A stretch of DNA of 55,449 nt from JAGQRJ01 sp041402045. Lineage in GTDB: Bacteria > Planctomycetota > J058. The translations under genes and the position numbers were made by a program. Location: assembly GCA_041402045.1 (NCBI GenBank), contig JAWKSZ010000056.1, forward strand, positions 1 through 55,449. Direction: 5' to 3'. The notes beneath the pieces are model-generated. The model had not been told where the DNA came from and searched no databases. It saw only the letters and a list, made by a program, of their open reading frames with translations. Shown in pieces: positions 1-7,904 of the stretch; position 1 is the first letter of the stretch, and every line of letters begins with the position of its first letter.

Positions 1-1
1 C

Positions 2-859
2 CTGACCCGCGGCCCGAAGGTCGAGAACCTCGCCGACTGCCGGATCGCCGACTACATGGACAAGGACGAGTTCCTGCTCGCCATGGAGTCCGGACGCCTG
101 CCCCAGATCCGCGCGATCCTGCACCAGGGCGCGTGCACCAACACCCGCGAGCTCGACGGGCGCTACCTCATGCGCAACAACTACCGCTTCTCGCGGGAGA
201 CGCTGCACTACGCCCTGGAGCAGGGGGTGCCCTTCGTCTACGCCTCGAGCGCGTCGGTCTACGGCAACTCGCGCAGCTTCGTCGAGGACCCGGCCCACGA
301 GCGCCCGATCAACCCCTACGCCTACTCCAAGCTCGCCTTCGACCAGCACGTGCGCCGCGCGGCCGCGCGGGCGCGGAGCACCGTAGTCGGGCTGCGCTAC
401 TTCAACGTCTACGGCCCGCGGGAGCGGCACAAGGGCGCCATGGCGTCCATGGTCTATCAGCTCTACGCCCAGCTCCAGCGCGACGGGGTCGCGCGGCTGT
501 TCGAGGGGACCGAGGGCTACGGACCGGGGGAGCAGCGCCGCGACTTCGTGTTCGTCGAGGACGCGGTCTCGATCAACCTGTTCTTCGCGCAGGGGGAGCC
601 CCGACAAGGGATCTACAACGTGGGGACCGGCGCCTCGCGGTCCTACAACGACCTCGCGCGGACCGTGATCGAGGCGGTGGGTCGCGGAGAGGTGAACTAC
701 ATTCCCTTCGATCCTGCGCTGCGCGGGCGCTACCAGAGCTTCACGGAAGCGGACCTAACGAACTTGAGGGGGGCGGGTTACGACGCTGAGTTCACGTCCC
801 TCGAGGACGGGGTCCGGCGCTCGGTCGCCGCCTGGTCGGCGGCCTCGGCGTCGTCGTAA
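2..859 (+). CDS. hldD: ADP-L-glycero-D-manno-heptose 6-epimerase-like protein, 5' partial
   Basis: The frame is open from base 2, so the gene is cut by the window edge; 285 residues are visible. It is an NAD-dependent extended short-chain dehydrogenase most like HldD, which epimerises ADP-D-glycero-D-manno-heptose for the LPS inner core. Visible signs are the IADYMDKDEFL segment, a GACTNT loop (GACSDT in HldD), the YAYSK catalytic Tyr/Lys pair, the FNVYGPRE loop and the RRDFVFVEDAV substrate segment. The Rossmann glycine motif must lie upstream, about 45 residues away by family length. The tail after EDGVRRSVAAW is short and Ala/Ser-rich. Another nucleotide-sugar epimerase is possible, but the HldD-specific loops favour heptose metabolism. 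The following two genes could belong to the same surface-sugar locus, separated by 94 bp. Confidence 0.85.
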   Translation: MTRGPKVENLADCRIADYMDKDEFLLAMESGRLPQIRAILHQGACTNTRELDGRYLMRNNYRFSRETLHYALEQGVPFVYASSASVYGNSRSFVEDPAHERPINPYAYSKLAFDQHVRRAAARARSTVVGLRYFNVYGPRERHKGAMASMVYQLYAQLQRDGVARLFEGTEGYGPGEQRRDFVFVEDAVSINLFFAQGEPRQGIYNVGTGASRSYNDLARTVIEAVGRGEVNYIPFDPALRGRYQSFTEADLTNLRGAGYDAEFTSLEDGVRRSVAAWSAASASS

Positions 860-953
860 CTCGTTTCAGGCCCGGCCCTATCCCGCCCCAGGACTCGCTT
901 TTCCTGCGGCGCCGGCGGTCCCAGACGTTACTCTATGGCCCGAGTCTAAGCCC

Positions 954-1922
954 TTGAACGACACCTCTCCCCTCCGCGCAGTCGTCGTCGGAGCCCGGCG
1001 CGTGCGCCAGGGCACGGGGGAGTTCGTGGCCCGCGAGCTCGCGGCTCAGGGCGTCGAGGTGTGCGGGATCGTGGGGACCCGCGCCGAGTCCTTGACCGCG
1101 GCCCGTGACGCGCTGCGTTCACGCTACGGGATCGAGGCTCGCGGCTACCTCGACCTCCCCAGCGCCTTGGAGGCCGAGGCCCCCCGGGTCGTCGCGATCT
1201 GCTCGCCGCCCGAGACGCACCTCGAGCTGCTGGAGCAGGCGCTCGCCGCCGGCTGCCACGTCTACTGCGAGAAGCCCCTGGTCTACGACGCCGCGCGCGA
1301 CGCGGGCGAGCAGCAGGAGCGCGCGCAGGCCGCGATCGCCCGGGCAGGCGAGGGCGGGCTGCAGCTGGGGGTCAACACCCAGTGGCCCTTCACCCTCCCC
1401 GCCTTCGACGCGCTCTACCCTGGCGGGCGCGCCGCGCCCCGCGAGCTGCGGATGTGGCTGGCCCCCGACAGCGTGGGGCCGCGCATGGTCGTCGACTCCG
1501 CGTCGCACGTGCTGAGCCTGGCCTACGCGCTGGTGGGGCCAGGCGCGGTCGAGGGCGCGAGCTTCGCCGGCGGACCCGAGGCCGAGGCGGGTGAGCTCGA
1601 CCTCGCCTACCGCCACGGCGCGGGGCTGTTGGAGGTCCGGCTCGAGCTGCGCCGCTCAGCGGTGGTCCCCCGCCCCGCGGGCTACGCCGTCGACGGGCAG
1701 GTGCTCGAGCGTCGGATCACGCAGCCCGGGTATCGCATCTCTTTCGTCCGCCCCGACGGCGTCGCCTCGGACCCCGCCGACCCCCTGGTCGCCGCGGTCG
1801 AGGACTTCGTCCACGGGGTGCGGACCCACCGGCCCCTCGACGTCCCAGCCCTGGAGCTGGGGGTGGGGGCCTTCTTCCAGCTGGTAGCAACAGCACGTCA
1901 CCAAGAGGTGTCCTATGGCTAA
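954..1922 (+). CDS. Gfo/Idh/MocA family oxidoreductase
   Basis: A 322-residue predicted NAD(P)-dependent sugar or polyol oxidoreductase. The N-terminal Rossmann domain carries the family signature CEKPL near residue 105 and the AICSPPETHLE strand-loop typical of the fold. The usual glycine-rich dinucleotide loop is replaced by GARRVRQGTGE, so cofactor binding may be atypical. The start is a TTG, chosen because translation from it begins just before the first beta strand; no strong ribosome-binding site is visible. The last eight bases overlap the start of the radical SAM gene, so the two are probably translationally coupled and work on the same product. The exact substrate cannot be read from sequence. 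Confidence 0.8.
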   Translation: MNDTSPLRAVVVGARRVRQGTGEFVARELAAQGVEVCGIVGTRAESLTAARDALRSRYGIEARGYLDLPSALEAEAPRVVAICSPPETHLELLEQALAAGCHVYCEKPLVYDAARDAGEQQERAQAAIARAGEGGLQLGVNTQWPFTLPAFDALYPGGRAAPRELRMWLAPDSVGPRMVVDSASHVLSLAYALVGPGAVEGASFAGGPEAEAGELDLAYRHGAGLLEVRLELRRSAVVPRPAGYAVDGQVLERRITQPGYRISFVRPDGVASDPADPLVAAVEDFVHGVRTHRPLDVPALELGVGAFFQLVATARHQEVSYG

Positions 1923-3195
1923 GGACCTGTCCGTCGTTCGCGGGACCAAGGAGAAGCAGACCGAGCTCTCGCCGATCCACGACTTCGCCGCGAAACTCAC
2001 TCAGCCCTCGGTCCTCCCCCGGTTCAAGGACTATGTGCGCTGGCAGGCCAACTACCGCAAGGCCCTCGCCGCCGGGAAGTCCATCGACGAGCTGCTCGGG
2101 AGCGCGCCGGATCAGGCCCCGCTCTCGATCAACCTCGACCTGACCACGGCCTGCAACTACCGCTGCGACCACTGCGTCGACATGGACATCCTCAACAAGA
2201 ACATTCGCTACGACGACGACAAGCTGTTCCAGGGCCTGGAGGTCATGGCCGCGCGCGGCCTGAAGTCGGTGATCGTGATCGGCGGCGGCGAGCCCACGCT
2301 CTACCCGCGCTTCAAGGAGGTGATCGAGCTCATGAAGCGGCTCGGCCTCAAGGTCGGGATCGTCACCAACGGCAGCCGCATGGACCGGATCCTCGAGGTG
2401 GCCGAGCTGTTCGAGCCGGAGGACTGGGTGCGCCTGAGCCTCGACTCCGGCTCGGACGAGGTGTTCCAGGCCATGCACAAGCCGCGCAAGCAGGTGAGCC
2501 TGGACGACATCTGCGCGGGGATCCCGCCGATCAAGGCCAAGAACCCCAACTTCACGATCGGGTTCTCGTTCATCATCGTGTGGAAGAACTGCGAAGCGAA
2601 CGACTTCGAGATCCACGAGAACGTGCAGGAGATCGTGCAGGCCGCCGAGCGCGCCAAGAAGTACCAGTTCGACTACATCTCCTTCAAGCCCTTCCTCAAC
2701 CGCGCCGAGGTCAACAACGCCGAGATCGTGGAGCTGAGCAAGGAGGAGCAAGAGCTGCAGCAGGTCATGGCCGAGATCCGGACCCAGGTCGACGAGGCCA
2801 AGAAGCTGTCCGGCGACGGGTTCCGCGTGATCGAGAGCACGAACCTCAAGGTGCTCGAGAACGGGACCTACCGGAACTACACCGAGCAGCCCAAGACCTG
2901 CCACATGACGTTCTTCCGGCAGGTGCTGAGCCCGCTGGGGACCTACAACTGCCCGGTCTACCGGCACGTGGCCCACGCCCAGGTGGGCGAGAACGACGCC
3001 TACGCGCCGGAGGGTCAGGAGCAGACCCTGCACAACACCTTGAAGCTGATCCAGAGCTTCAACGCGACCACCGAGTGCCGCGAGGTGACCTGCCTCTACA
3101 ACCACGTGAACTGGTTCGTGGAGGACATGATCGAGCACCCCGAGAAGCTCGAGGCCCTCGCCCCCAGCGCCGAGCGCAACGACTACTTCCTGTAG
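1915..3195 (+). CDS. radical SAM enzyme with a Cys-rich C-terminal region
   Basis: A 426-residue radical SAM protein. The cluster motif CNYRCDHC (Cys80, Cys84, Cys87) is followed by the GGGEPTLYP strand, both diagnostic for a [4Fe-4S]/S-adenosylmethionine radical enzyme. The C-terminal third has more cysteines (PKTCHM, YNCPVY, TECREVTC), which suggests a SPASM- or twitch-like auxiliary cluster, though spacing was judged by eye only. An AAGAGGTG ribosome-binding site precedes the ATG. It overlaps the upstream Gfo/Idh gene by eight bases, suggesting a two-enzyme pathway; neighbouring hldD makes sugar modification plausible, but peptide modification is also possible for SPASM-type proteins. Confidence 0.85.
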   Translation: MAKDLSVVRGTKEKQTELSPIHDFAAKLTQPSVLPRFKDYVRWQANYRKALAAGKSIDELLGSAPDQAPLSINLDLTTACNYRCDHCVDMDILNKNIRYDDDKLFQGLEVMAARGLKSVIVIGGGEPTLYPRFKEVIELMKRLGLKVGIVTNGSRMDRILEVAELFEPEDWVRLSLDSGSDEVFQAMHKPRKQVSLDDICAGIPPIKAKNPNFTIGFSFIIVWKNCEANDFEIHENVQEIVQAAERAKKYQFDYISFKPFLNRAEVNNAEIVELSKEEQELQQVMAEIRTQVDEAKKLSGDGFRVIESTNLKVLENGTYRNYTEQPKTCHMTFFRQVLSPLGTYNCPVYRHVAHAQVGENDAYAPEGQEQTLHNTLKLIQSFNATTECREVTCLYNHVNWFVEDMIEHPEKLEALAPSAERNDYFL

Positions 3196-3221
3196 CAGCC
3201 GGGTGCGGCCTCGCAGGTGCC

Positions 3222-4574
3222 TTGGTGGCCGCGCTGGCGTGCGCGGCCTCGGCCGCCGCGGAGGTCGAGTTCGCGCGGGACGTGCGCCCGCTGCTCGAGG
3301 CGCGCTGCGTCGAGTGTCACGGGGCGTTGGAGCTCAACGGCGGCCTGCGCCTCGACCGGCGAGCCTACGCCTTCATGGGAGGAGACTCGGGGGTCTCGGC
3401 GCTGGAGCCCGACCTCGCCTCGAACCCGCTGTGGGCGCGGGTCACGAGCCCGGACCCCGCAGCGCGCATGCCCTTCGAGCAGGAGCCGCTCGCGCCCGAG
3501 GAGCTCGCGCTGCTCCGCGCGTGGATCGAGGCGGGCGCCCCCTGGCCTTCCGAGCTCGAGGGCGAGGCGGTGCTGCCCGACGCGCCCCAGGTGGGGCGGG
3601 ACGGCGCGGGCTCACCGCGCCTGCGAGCCCCCGGGAGCTGGTTCGTCGCCACCTACCTGCACCCCCTCGCGCCCTGGGCCTTGCTCGGGGCGCTCGCGCT
3701 CCTGGCCTGCGCGCGCCTGGCTCGCGCCCACGCGGCCGGGCGTCCCTGGGCCCAGGGACGTCTGGGCGCCCTCGCCGCGCGGGCGGGCGGGAGCGGGCTC
3801 CTCGCGCTGGGCCTGAGCCTGGGGTGGGCCATGACCGCCGCGGTCCTGCTCCAGGTCGCGCGCGACCGCGACGCCGAGTGGCGGGGGAGTCACGCCGCCA
3901 GCGCGGTCTACGGGGACCCCCCCGAGCCGCAGCGCCCCAGCCACGGGCGACGGCTGGCGGGCACCTACTGGCGCGGAAACTGCGAGCGGCACCCCGAGCT
4001 CTACAACGGCGGCTACTACGCCACCGCGATCCTGCGCCTGGACGTGTGCGACGAGGCCGGGGAGTCCTTGGGCTACGGCGACCTCGTCCCCGGTCGGGTC
4101 TACGCGCGCCTGGTGATCGAGCGCGCGCCCAACGCGAACCCCGGGCTCTTCAGCGACGTGCTCATGGAGAAGGTGGTGCTGACCCGCGTCGCTGCGGCGC
4201 GCGCGCCCACGCCCCTCCCCGCGGACGCGGTGCACCTCACGATCCAGCGTCCGCGCAACCGCTTCGAGGCCCGCGTCCCCCTCGACGCGCCGGGGCCGGG
4301 GATCCACCACACCCGGGTCTACCTCTACAGCGGGGTGGTCCACTACGCGATCGACGCCACCCTGGTCGTGGACGAGGCGGGCTCGCTGGCTCCTGCGAGC
4401 GACGTGTGGCTAGGGAGCCTCTACTGGAACCCGCGCCTCGCCCGCCCCGAGCCGGGGAAGGTCCCGCTCGAGCAGTGGTTCGACCACCGGGCCATGCCGC
4501 TGATCGACCGTGAACACACCGAGGACCCCACGCTCCTGGGGACGGACCAGTACCTGGACGGCGACAAGAAGTAG
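3222..4574 (+). CDS. membrane-anchored planctomycete-type cytochrome c protein
   Basis: About 450 residues. A hydrophobic export signal is followed by a planctomycete cytochrome C domain: ARDVRPLLEARC, the haem motif CVECHG about 29 residues from the chosen start, a GGLRLD stretch and the distal MP segment that usually supplies the axial Met. Two transmembrane helices follow (around residues 148-170 and 190-215), then a roughly 230-residue extracytoplasmic beta-rich domain of unknown function containing Tyr/Asn-rich NGGYYATA. The start is uncertain: TTG at 3222 and GTG at 3225 both fit the signal peptide but have no good ribosome-binding site, and translation could begin further upstream inside the radical SAM gene. 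The role is probably periplasmic electron transfer or haem-based sensing. Confidence 0.75.
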   Translation: MVAALACAASAAAEVEFARDVRPLLEARCVECHGALELNGGLRLDRRAYAFMGGDSGVSALEPDLASNPLWARVTSPDPAARMPFEQEPLAPEELALLRAWIEAGAPWPSELEGEAVLPDAPQVGRDGAGSPRLRAPGSWFVATYLHPLAPWALLGALALLACARLARAHAAGRPWAQGRLGALAARAGGSGLLALGLSLGWAMTAAVLLQVARDRDAEWRGSHAASAVYGDPPEPQRPSHGRRLAGTYWRGNCERHPELYNGGYYATAILRLDVCDEAGESLGYGDLVPGRVYARLVIERAPNANPGLFSDVLMEKVVLTRVAAARAPTPLPADAVHLTIQRPRNRFEARVPLDAPGPGIHHTRVYLYSGVVHYAIDATLVVDEAGSLAPASDVWLGSLYWNPRLARPEPGKVPLEQWFDHRAMPLIDREHTEDPTLLGTDQYLDGDKK

Positions 4575-4577
4575 GCG

Positions 4578-5039
4578 CTACTCCCCGCGCTGCTCGGCGG
4601 CCTCCTGCTCTTCACGCCCGCGCTTGCCGCGCTTGCGCTTGTTCTCGCTCGACGGGTTCTTGGCCACGTAGGCGTGCTCCTCTACCAGCTTGAGCAGGTC
4701 GAACGAGCTCAACACGCCGACCACCTTCTGCTCGTGCACGACGACGAGGTGGTGGATCCCGTGGTTGCGCATCATGCGCGCGGGGAGGTTGGTCGCCGCG
4801 TAGCGGGGGACGGTGTAGACCTTCGTGTGCATGAGCGACGACGCCGGCGCGGCGGGGTCGAACTCAGCCAGGAGGTCGGTCGCGGTCACGATCCCGAGCA
4901 GGGTGTCGTCCTCCCCGGTGATCGGGGCGCAACTGAAGCCGTGCTCGACCATGACCTCCTTGACCTGCTTCAACGGGTCGTCGGGGCTGAAGGTGGTGAC
5001 GGGGCTGCGCATGAGGTCGTCGACCGAGGCTTTCTGCAT
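4578..5039 (-). CDS. CBS-pair domain protein
   Basis: 153 residues made almost entirely of two CBS motifs (about residues 5-60 and 75-130; for example VDDLMRSPVTTF and HLVVVHEQKVVGVLSSFDLL), ending in a very basic and acidic Lys/Arg/Glu tail. CBS pairs bind adenosyl ligands such as AMP or ATP and usually regulate a partner. No catalytic domain is present. The ATG at 5039 is supported by AGGAG six bases upstream; a longer reading to 5087 has no such support. It converges with the cytochrome gene (3-bp gap) and is divergent from the secreted protein at 5280. The shared intergenic region holds two copies of an AAGGACTTA motif. Confidence 0.85.
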   Translation of the reverse strand: MQKASVDDLMRSPVTTFSPDDPLKQVKEVMVEHGFSCAPITGEDDTLLGIVTATDLLAEFDPAAPASSLMHTKVYTVPRYAATNLPARMMRNHGIHHLVVVHEQKVVGVLSSFDLLKLVEEHAYVAKNPSSENKRKRGKRGREEQEAAEQRGE

Positions 5040-5098
5040 AACGGGCTCCTTGACCCCGCTTCGTGCAGGCCCCGTACCGTGCGCCACGGCTGTTTTGG

Positions 5099-5107
5099 AA
5101 GGACTTA
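5099..5107 (+). promoter_or_regulatory. AAGGACTTA motif, copy 1
   Basis: The word AAGGACTTA lies 60 bases upstream of the CBS start in an otherwise GC-rich intergenic region. Its core AAG-N2-CTT is palindromic. Copies occur at 5234-5242 (reverse complement) and 43793-43801. It may be a regulator binding site; this is inferred only from recurrence and position. Confidence 0.4.
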
Positions 5108-5233
5108 CGCGCCTCCTCGGTCACGCGCTCGGGACGGCGTCCCAGGTTCATGACCGACCCCGGGTGGGACGACTCCGAGACGTTGCCCACCCAGAGTGCG
5201 ACGTATTCGTGAACGTTGCGACCTAACTTCCGC

Positions 5234-5242
5234 TAAGTCCTT
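5234..5242 (-). promoter_or_regulatory. AAGGACTTA motif, copy 2
   Basis: Reverse-complement copy (TAAGTCCTT) in the same divergent intergenic region as copy 1, 37 bases upstream of the GTG start of the secreted protein gene. The two copies form a widely spaced inverted pair about 126 bases apart between the two divergent genes. Confidence 0.4.
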
Positions 5243-5279
5243 TCGGGAAGGTTGGATCGAGGCGTGCTCTCCTCCTGGG

Positions 5280-6221
5280 GTGAACCGCTACGCCTTTGCC
5301 CTGACCCTGCTCGCGACCCTGGCCGTCCGGGCGCAGGTCCAGGTCCCGGACGCCGGGGACGACCAGGTCTATACCCTCTCCGGCCAGATCGAGGGCAAGC
5401 CCGCGCTGGCCTTCGCCCTGCTCGAGCGCAAGGGCGCGCGGAAGCTCCGGCTCAACGCCCGGGTCGCGATCGGCGACCGCACCGAGACCTGGTGCGAGGT
5501 CTTCGCCAGCGACGCTCCGCGCGCGGTGCTCCAGGACCCCTCGAGCGTGGTCGATCGCCTGATCGGGCGCACGGTCCCGACCACCGACCTGGTGTTGACC
5601 CGGGCCGACGGGAGCGAGCTCGAGGTCGAGGTCCAGCAGGGCGGGCACACGACGGGTCGCCTCAGCGGGCGTCGGCTCGATCGCCCTGGCCCCGACCCGC
5701 GGGACTGGCGCAGCCACTGGCTGCTGCGCGGGCCGGTGGCCCGCTGGGGGATCGCGCGGGCCTTCTGGACCGTGATCAAGCCCGGGAGCCGGCGGCAGGA
5801 GGAGTTCCGGGGAGCGTCCGACGCCGCGCTCAGCGCCCGGATCGCAGCGCGGCTGGACCTGTCCCGCGAACAGAGCACTCGCGCGATCTACCGCGCTGCG
5901 CGGGCGGAGACGACCAGCGACCTCGCCGCGCTGCAGGCGGCGTTCGGGTTCTGCATCGACACCCCGGCCTTGCTTCCGCGCCAGCTCCCGGGGATCCCCA
6001 GGAGTGAGCCCCACCAAGACAAGTACATGCACTTCTTCGTCTCGGCGATCCTGGCCTACCGGAGCAACGCTCAGGGCAGCCTGGTCGTGGGCTGGGTCAA
6101 GGAGGTGTTGGACATGCGGCCGGGCGGCAGCGGATACAACGACCAGGACCTGTTCGCGGACCTGCTCGGAGCCAGCTTCGGCGAGGCCCTGCGGCAGCAG
6201 GGCGAAATCCGCGACTACTGA
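5280..6221 (+). CDS. secreted protein with YfiM/DUF2279-like C-terminal domain
   Basis: 313 residues from the GTG at 5280. A signal peptide (about residues 1-18, ending in VRAQ) leads into a roughly 120-residue beta-rich region with no recognised family, then a helical part. The last 70 residues, starting DKYMHFFVSAI and continuing GWVKEVLDMRPGGSG and DLFADLLGASFG, resemble the YfiM/DUF2279 lipoprotein family, whose conserved Asp/His positions (DK..H, KE..D, D..AD..G) are all present. The family function is unknown. The GTG was chosen because it begins the signal peptide; an upstream reading from 5196 would bury it. A GGAGGACG hairpin follows the stop. Confidence 0.7.
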   Translation: MNRYAFALTLLATLAVRAQVQVPDAGDDQVYTLSGQIEGKPALAFALLERKGARKLRLNARVAIGDRTETWCEVFASDAPRAVLQDPSSVVDRLIGRTVPTTDLVLTRADGSELEVEVQQGGHTTGRLSGRRLDRPGPDPRDWRSHWLLRGPVARWGIARAFWTVIKPGSRRQEEFRGASDAALSARIAARLDLSREQSTRAIYRAARAETTSDLAALQAAFGFCIDTPALLPRQLPGIPRSEPHQDKYMHFFVSAILAYRSNAQGSLVVGWVKEVLDMRPGGSGYNDQDLFADLLGASFGEALRQQGEIRDY

Positions 6222-6241
6222 CCGCGCCGACCCCGTAACCA

Positions 6242-6274
6242 GGAGGACGGCCCGGCTTCGCCCAGGCGTCCTCC
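6242..6274. terminator. hairpin downstream of the YfiM-like gene
   Basis: Arms GGAGGACG (6242-6249) and CGTCCTCC (6267-6274) form a perfect 8-bp stem with a 17-base loop, 20 bases after the stop codon. No T-tract follows. It also lies just upstream of the putative pheS promoter. Confidence 0.45.
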
Positions 6275-6290
6275 GCTCCACGGTTGACGC

Positions 6291-6296
6291 TACAAT
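6291..6296 (+). promoter_or_regulatory. putative -10 element of pheST
   Basis: TACAAT in the context CGCTACAATCA is an AT-rich island 53 bases before the pheS GTG. Similar words (CGCTAGAAT, CGATAGAAT, GCTACCAT) sit upstream of the FHA-DUF4388 gene, the 1040-residue DUF4388 gene and tRNA-Cys. No convincing -35 element is found at 17 bases. Confidence 0.4.
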
Positions 6297-6349
6297 CACG
6301 CGCCTCTGGGCCCAGGAGCCACCTGGCCCCAGCTTCACGAGGAGAGGCC

Positions 6350-7894
6350 GTGACGACCCTAAGCCCCAACGAGGCCGCGCTGCTCCGCGCGATCGAACCC
6401 GGCCAGACCCTCGGGATCGAGGCCCTGGCCAGCGCCAGCGGGCTGCGCGAGGCCCAGGTCCAGTCCGCGGCGGAGTCGCTGTTCGCTCACGGCCTGTTCG
6501 CGCGTGACGAGCAGGTCTCGAGCCGGCTGCGCCTGACCCCCGAAGGCCAGGAGCAGGCGACCCACGGGGTGGCCGAGCTCTTGATCCGTCAGAACGTGCT
6601 CGACGCCGGCGGGAGCGCGCCGATCAAGGCGGCGCAGACCGTGGCCAGCCTCGACCGCTCGGCGGTCGGGTCGGCCTTCGGCGGGCTGAAGAAGGCCGGG
6701 CTGGTGACCGCCGACAAGGGGCAGGTCCAGGTGGCCGAGCACCCCGAGTGGGCGGTGCACGAGGGACGGCAGGCCTTGCTCCGGCGGGTGGCCGCGGCGG
6801 GCGAGGCCGGGATCGACTACGACGAGGTCCCCGCCGAGCTGCGAGCGGACGTCGAGGAGCGCCTGGGCGGCAAGCGCAAGAAGGGCCTGTTCCTGCGCGA
6901 GGACGAGCGCGCGCGCTCCTACGCGCTGACCGGCGCCGGCGCCAAGCGGCGGGCCGGGCTGGGTGAGGCGCGCCCGCAAGCGGCGCGGCTGACGCCGGAC
7001 ATGCTCAAGGACGGGTCCTGGCGTGAGGTCGAGTTCCGCGCGCTGAACGTGGCCCAGCCCCCGGTGCTCCCTTGCGGGCGGCGCAACCCGTATCGGGCCT
7101 ATCTCGACCTGGTCAAGCGCAAGCTCCTCAGCCTCGGCTTCGAGGAAATGACCGGCTCGGTGGTCGAGCCCGAATACTGGAACACCGACGCCTTGTTCCT
7201 CCCCCAGTTCCACCCCGCGCGCGAGATCCACGACGTCTACTTCGTCGAGGACGCCGGGCGGGGCGGCGACGCCTTCGCCGACTCGATCGAGGGTGGGGTG
7301 GAGCCCGTCGCCCGGGAGCACGAGGGCAAGGGCGTCTCGGGGAGCCGCGGCTGGAACTACGACTTCGACCGCCAGCGCACCAAGCGCCTCGTGCTCCGCA
7401 GCCAGGGCACCGTGCTCTCCGCGCGCTGGCTGCGCAAGCTCCAGCTCCCGGGCAAGTACTTCGCCATGGCCCGCTGCTTCCGCTACGACGAGGTCGACGC
7501 GACCCACGCCCCGGACTTCTTCCAGGTCGAGGGGATCGTGTGCAGCGAGACCACGTCCTTCCGCCACCTGCTCGGGCTGCTGCGGCTGTTCGCCCAGGAG
7601 GTGGCCCGCGCCGACGAGGTCAAGTTCGTCCCCGCCTACTTCCCCTTCACCGAGCCCTCGGTCGAGGTGCACATGAAGCACCCGCGGCTGGGGTGGATCG
7701 AGCTCGGCGGCGCCGGGATCTTCCGGCCGGAGGTCACCCGCCCCCACGGGGTCGAGGCCCCGGTGATCGCCTGGGGCCTCGGGCTCGACCGCATGGCCAT
7801 GGTGGCGCTCGGGATCGACGACATTCGACACCTGTTCACCAACAACCTCCCCGACGGGCTGGCGTCGCTGCGCCGCTCGAGCGCGAAGGCGTAG
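6350..7894 (+). CDS. pheS: phenylalanine-tRNA ligase alpha subunit, archaeal/eukaryotic type
   Basis: 514 residues; attaches phenylalanine to tRNA-Phe together with PheT. The first about 230 residues are winged-helix-like modules, as in archaeal and eukaryotic cytosolic PheS, rather than the short coiled coil of most bacterial PheS. The class II catalytic core follows: motif 2 in CFRYDEVDATHAPDFFQVEG and motif 3 in GWGLGLDR form (AWGLGLDRMAM near the C-terminus). The GTG at 6350 is preceded by GAGGAGAGG, an excellent ribosome-binding site. pheT begins 10 bases after the stop behind its own GGAG. The organisation of both subunits is archaeal-like, which is unusual in bacteria but known in some lineages such as spirochaetes. 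Confidence 0.93.
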   Translation: MTTLSPNEAALLRAIEPGQTLGIEALASASGLREAQVQSAAESLFAHGLFARDEQVSSRLRLTPEGQEQATHGVAELLIRQNVLDAGGSAPIKAAQTVASLDRSAVGSAFGGLKKAGLVTADKGQVQVAEHPEWAVHEGRQALLRRVAAAGEAGIDYDEVPAELRADVEERLGGKRKKGLFLREDERARSYALTGAGAKRRAGLGEARPQAARLTPDMLKDGSWREVEFRALNVAQPPVLPCGRRNPYRAYLDLVKRKLLSLGFEEMTGSVVEPEYWNTDALFLPQFHPAREIHDVYFVEDAGRGGDAFADSIEGGVEPVAREHEGKGVSGSRGWNYDFDRQRTKRLVLRSQGTVLSARWLRKLQLPGKYFAMARCFRYDEVDATHAPDFFQVEGIVCSETTSFRHLLGLLRLFAQEVARADEVKFVPAYFPFTEPSVEVHMKHPRLGWIELGGAGIFRPEVTRPHGVEAPVIAWGLGLDRMAMVALGIDDIRHLFTNNLPDGLASLRRSSAKA

Positions 7895-7904
7895 GGAGCT
7901 CCGC

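Noticed and set aside
6284..6296. TTGACG next to TACAAT as a complete sigma-70 promoter for pheST
   Set aside because: Only one base separates the two words; a real -35 needs about 17, so only the -10 was kept.
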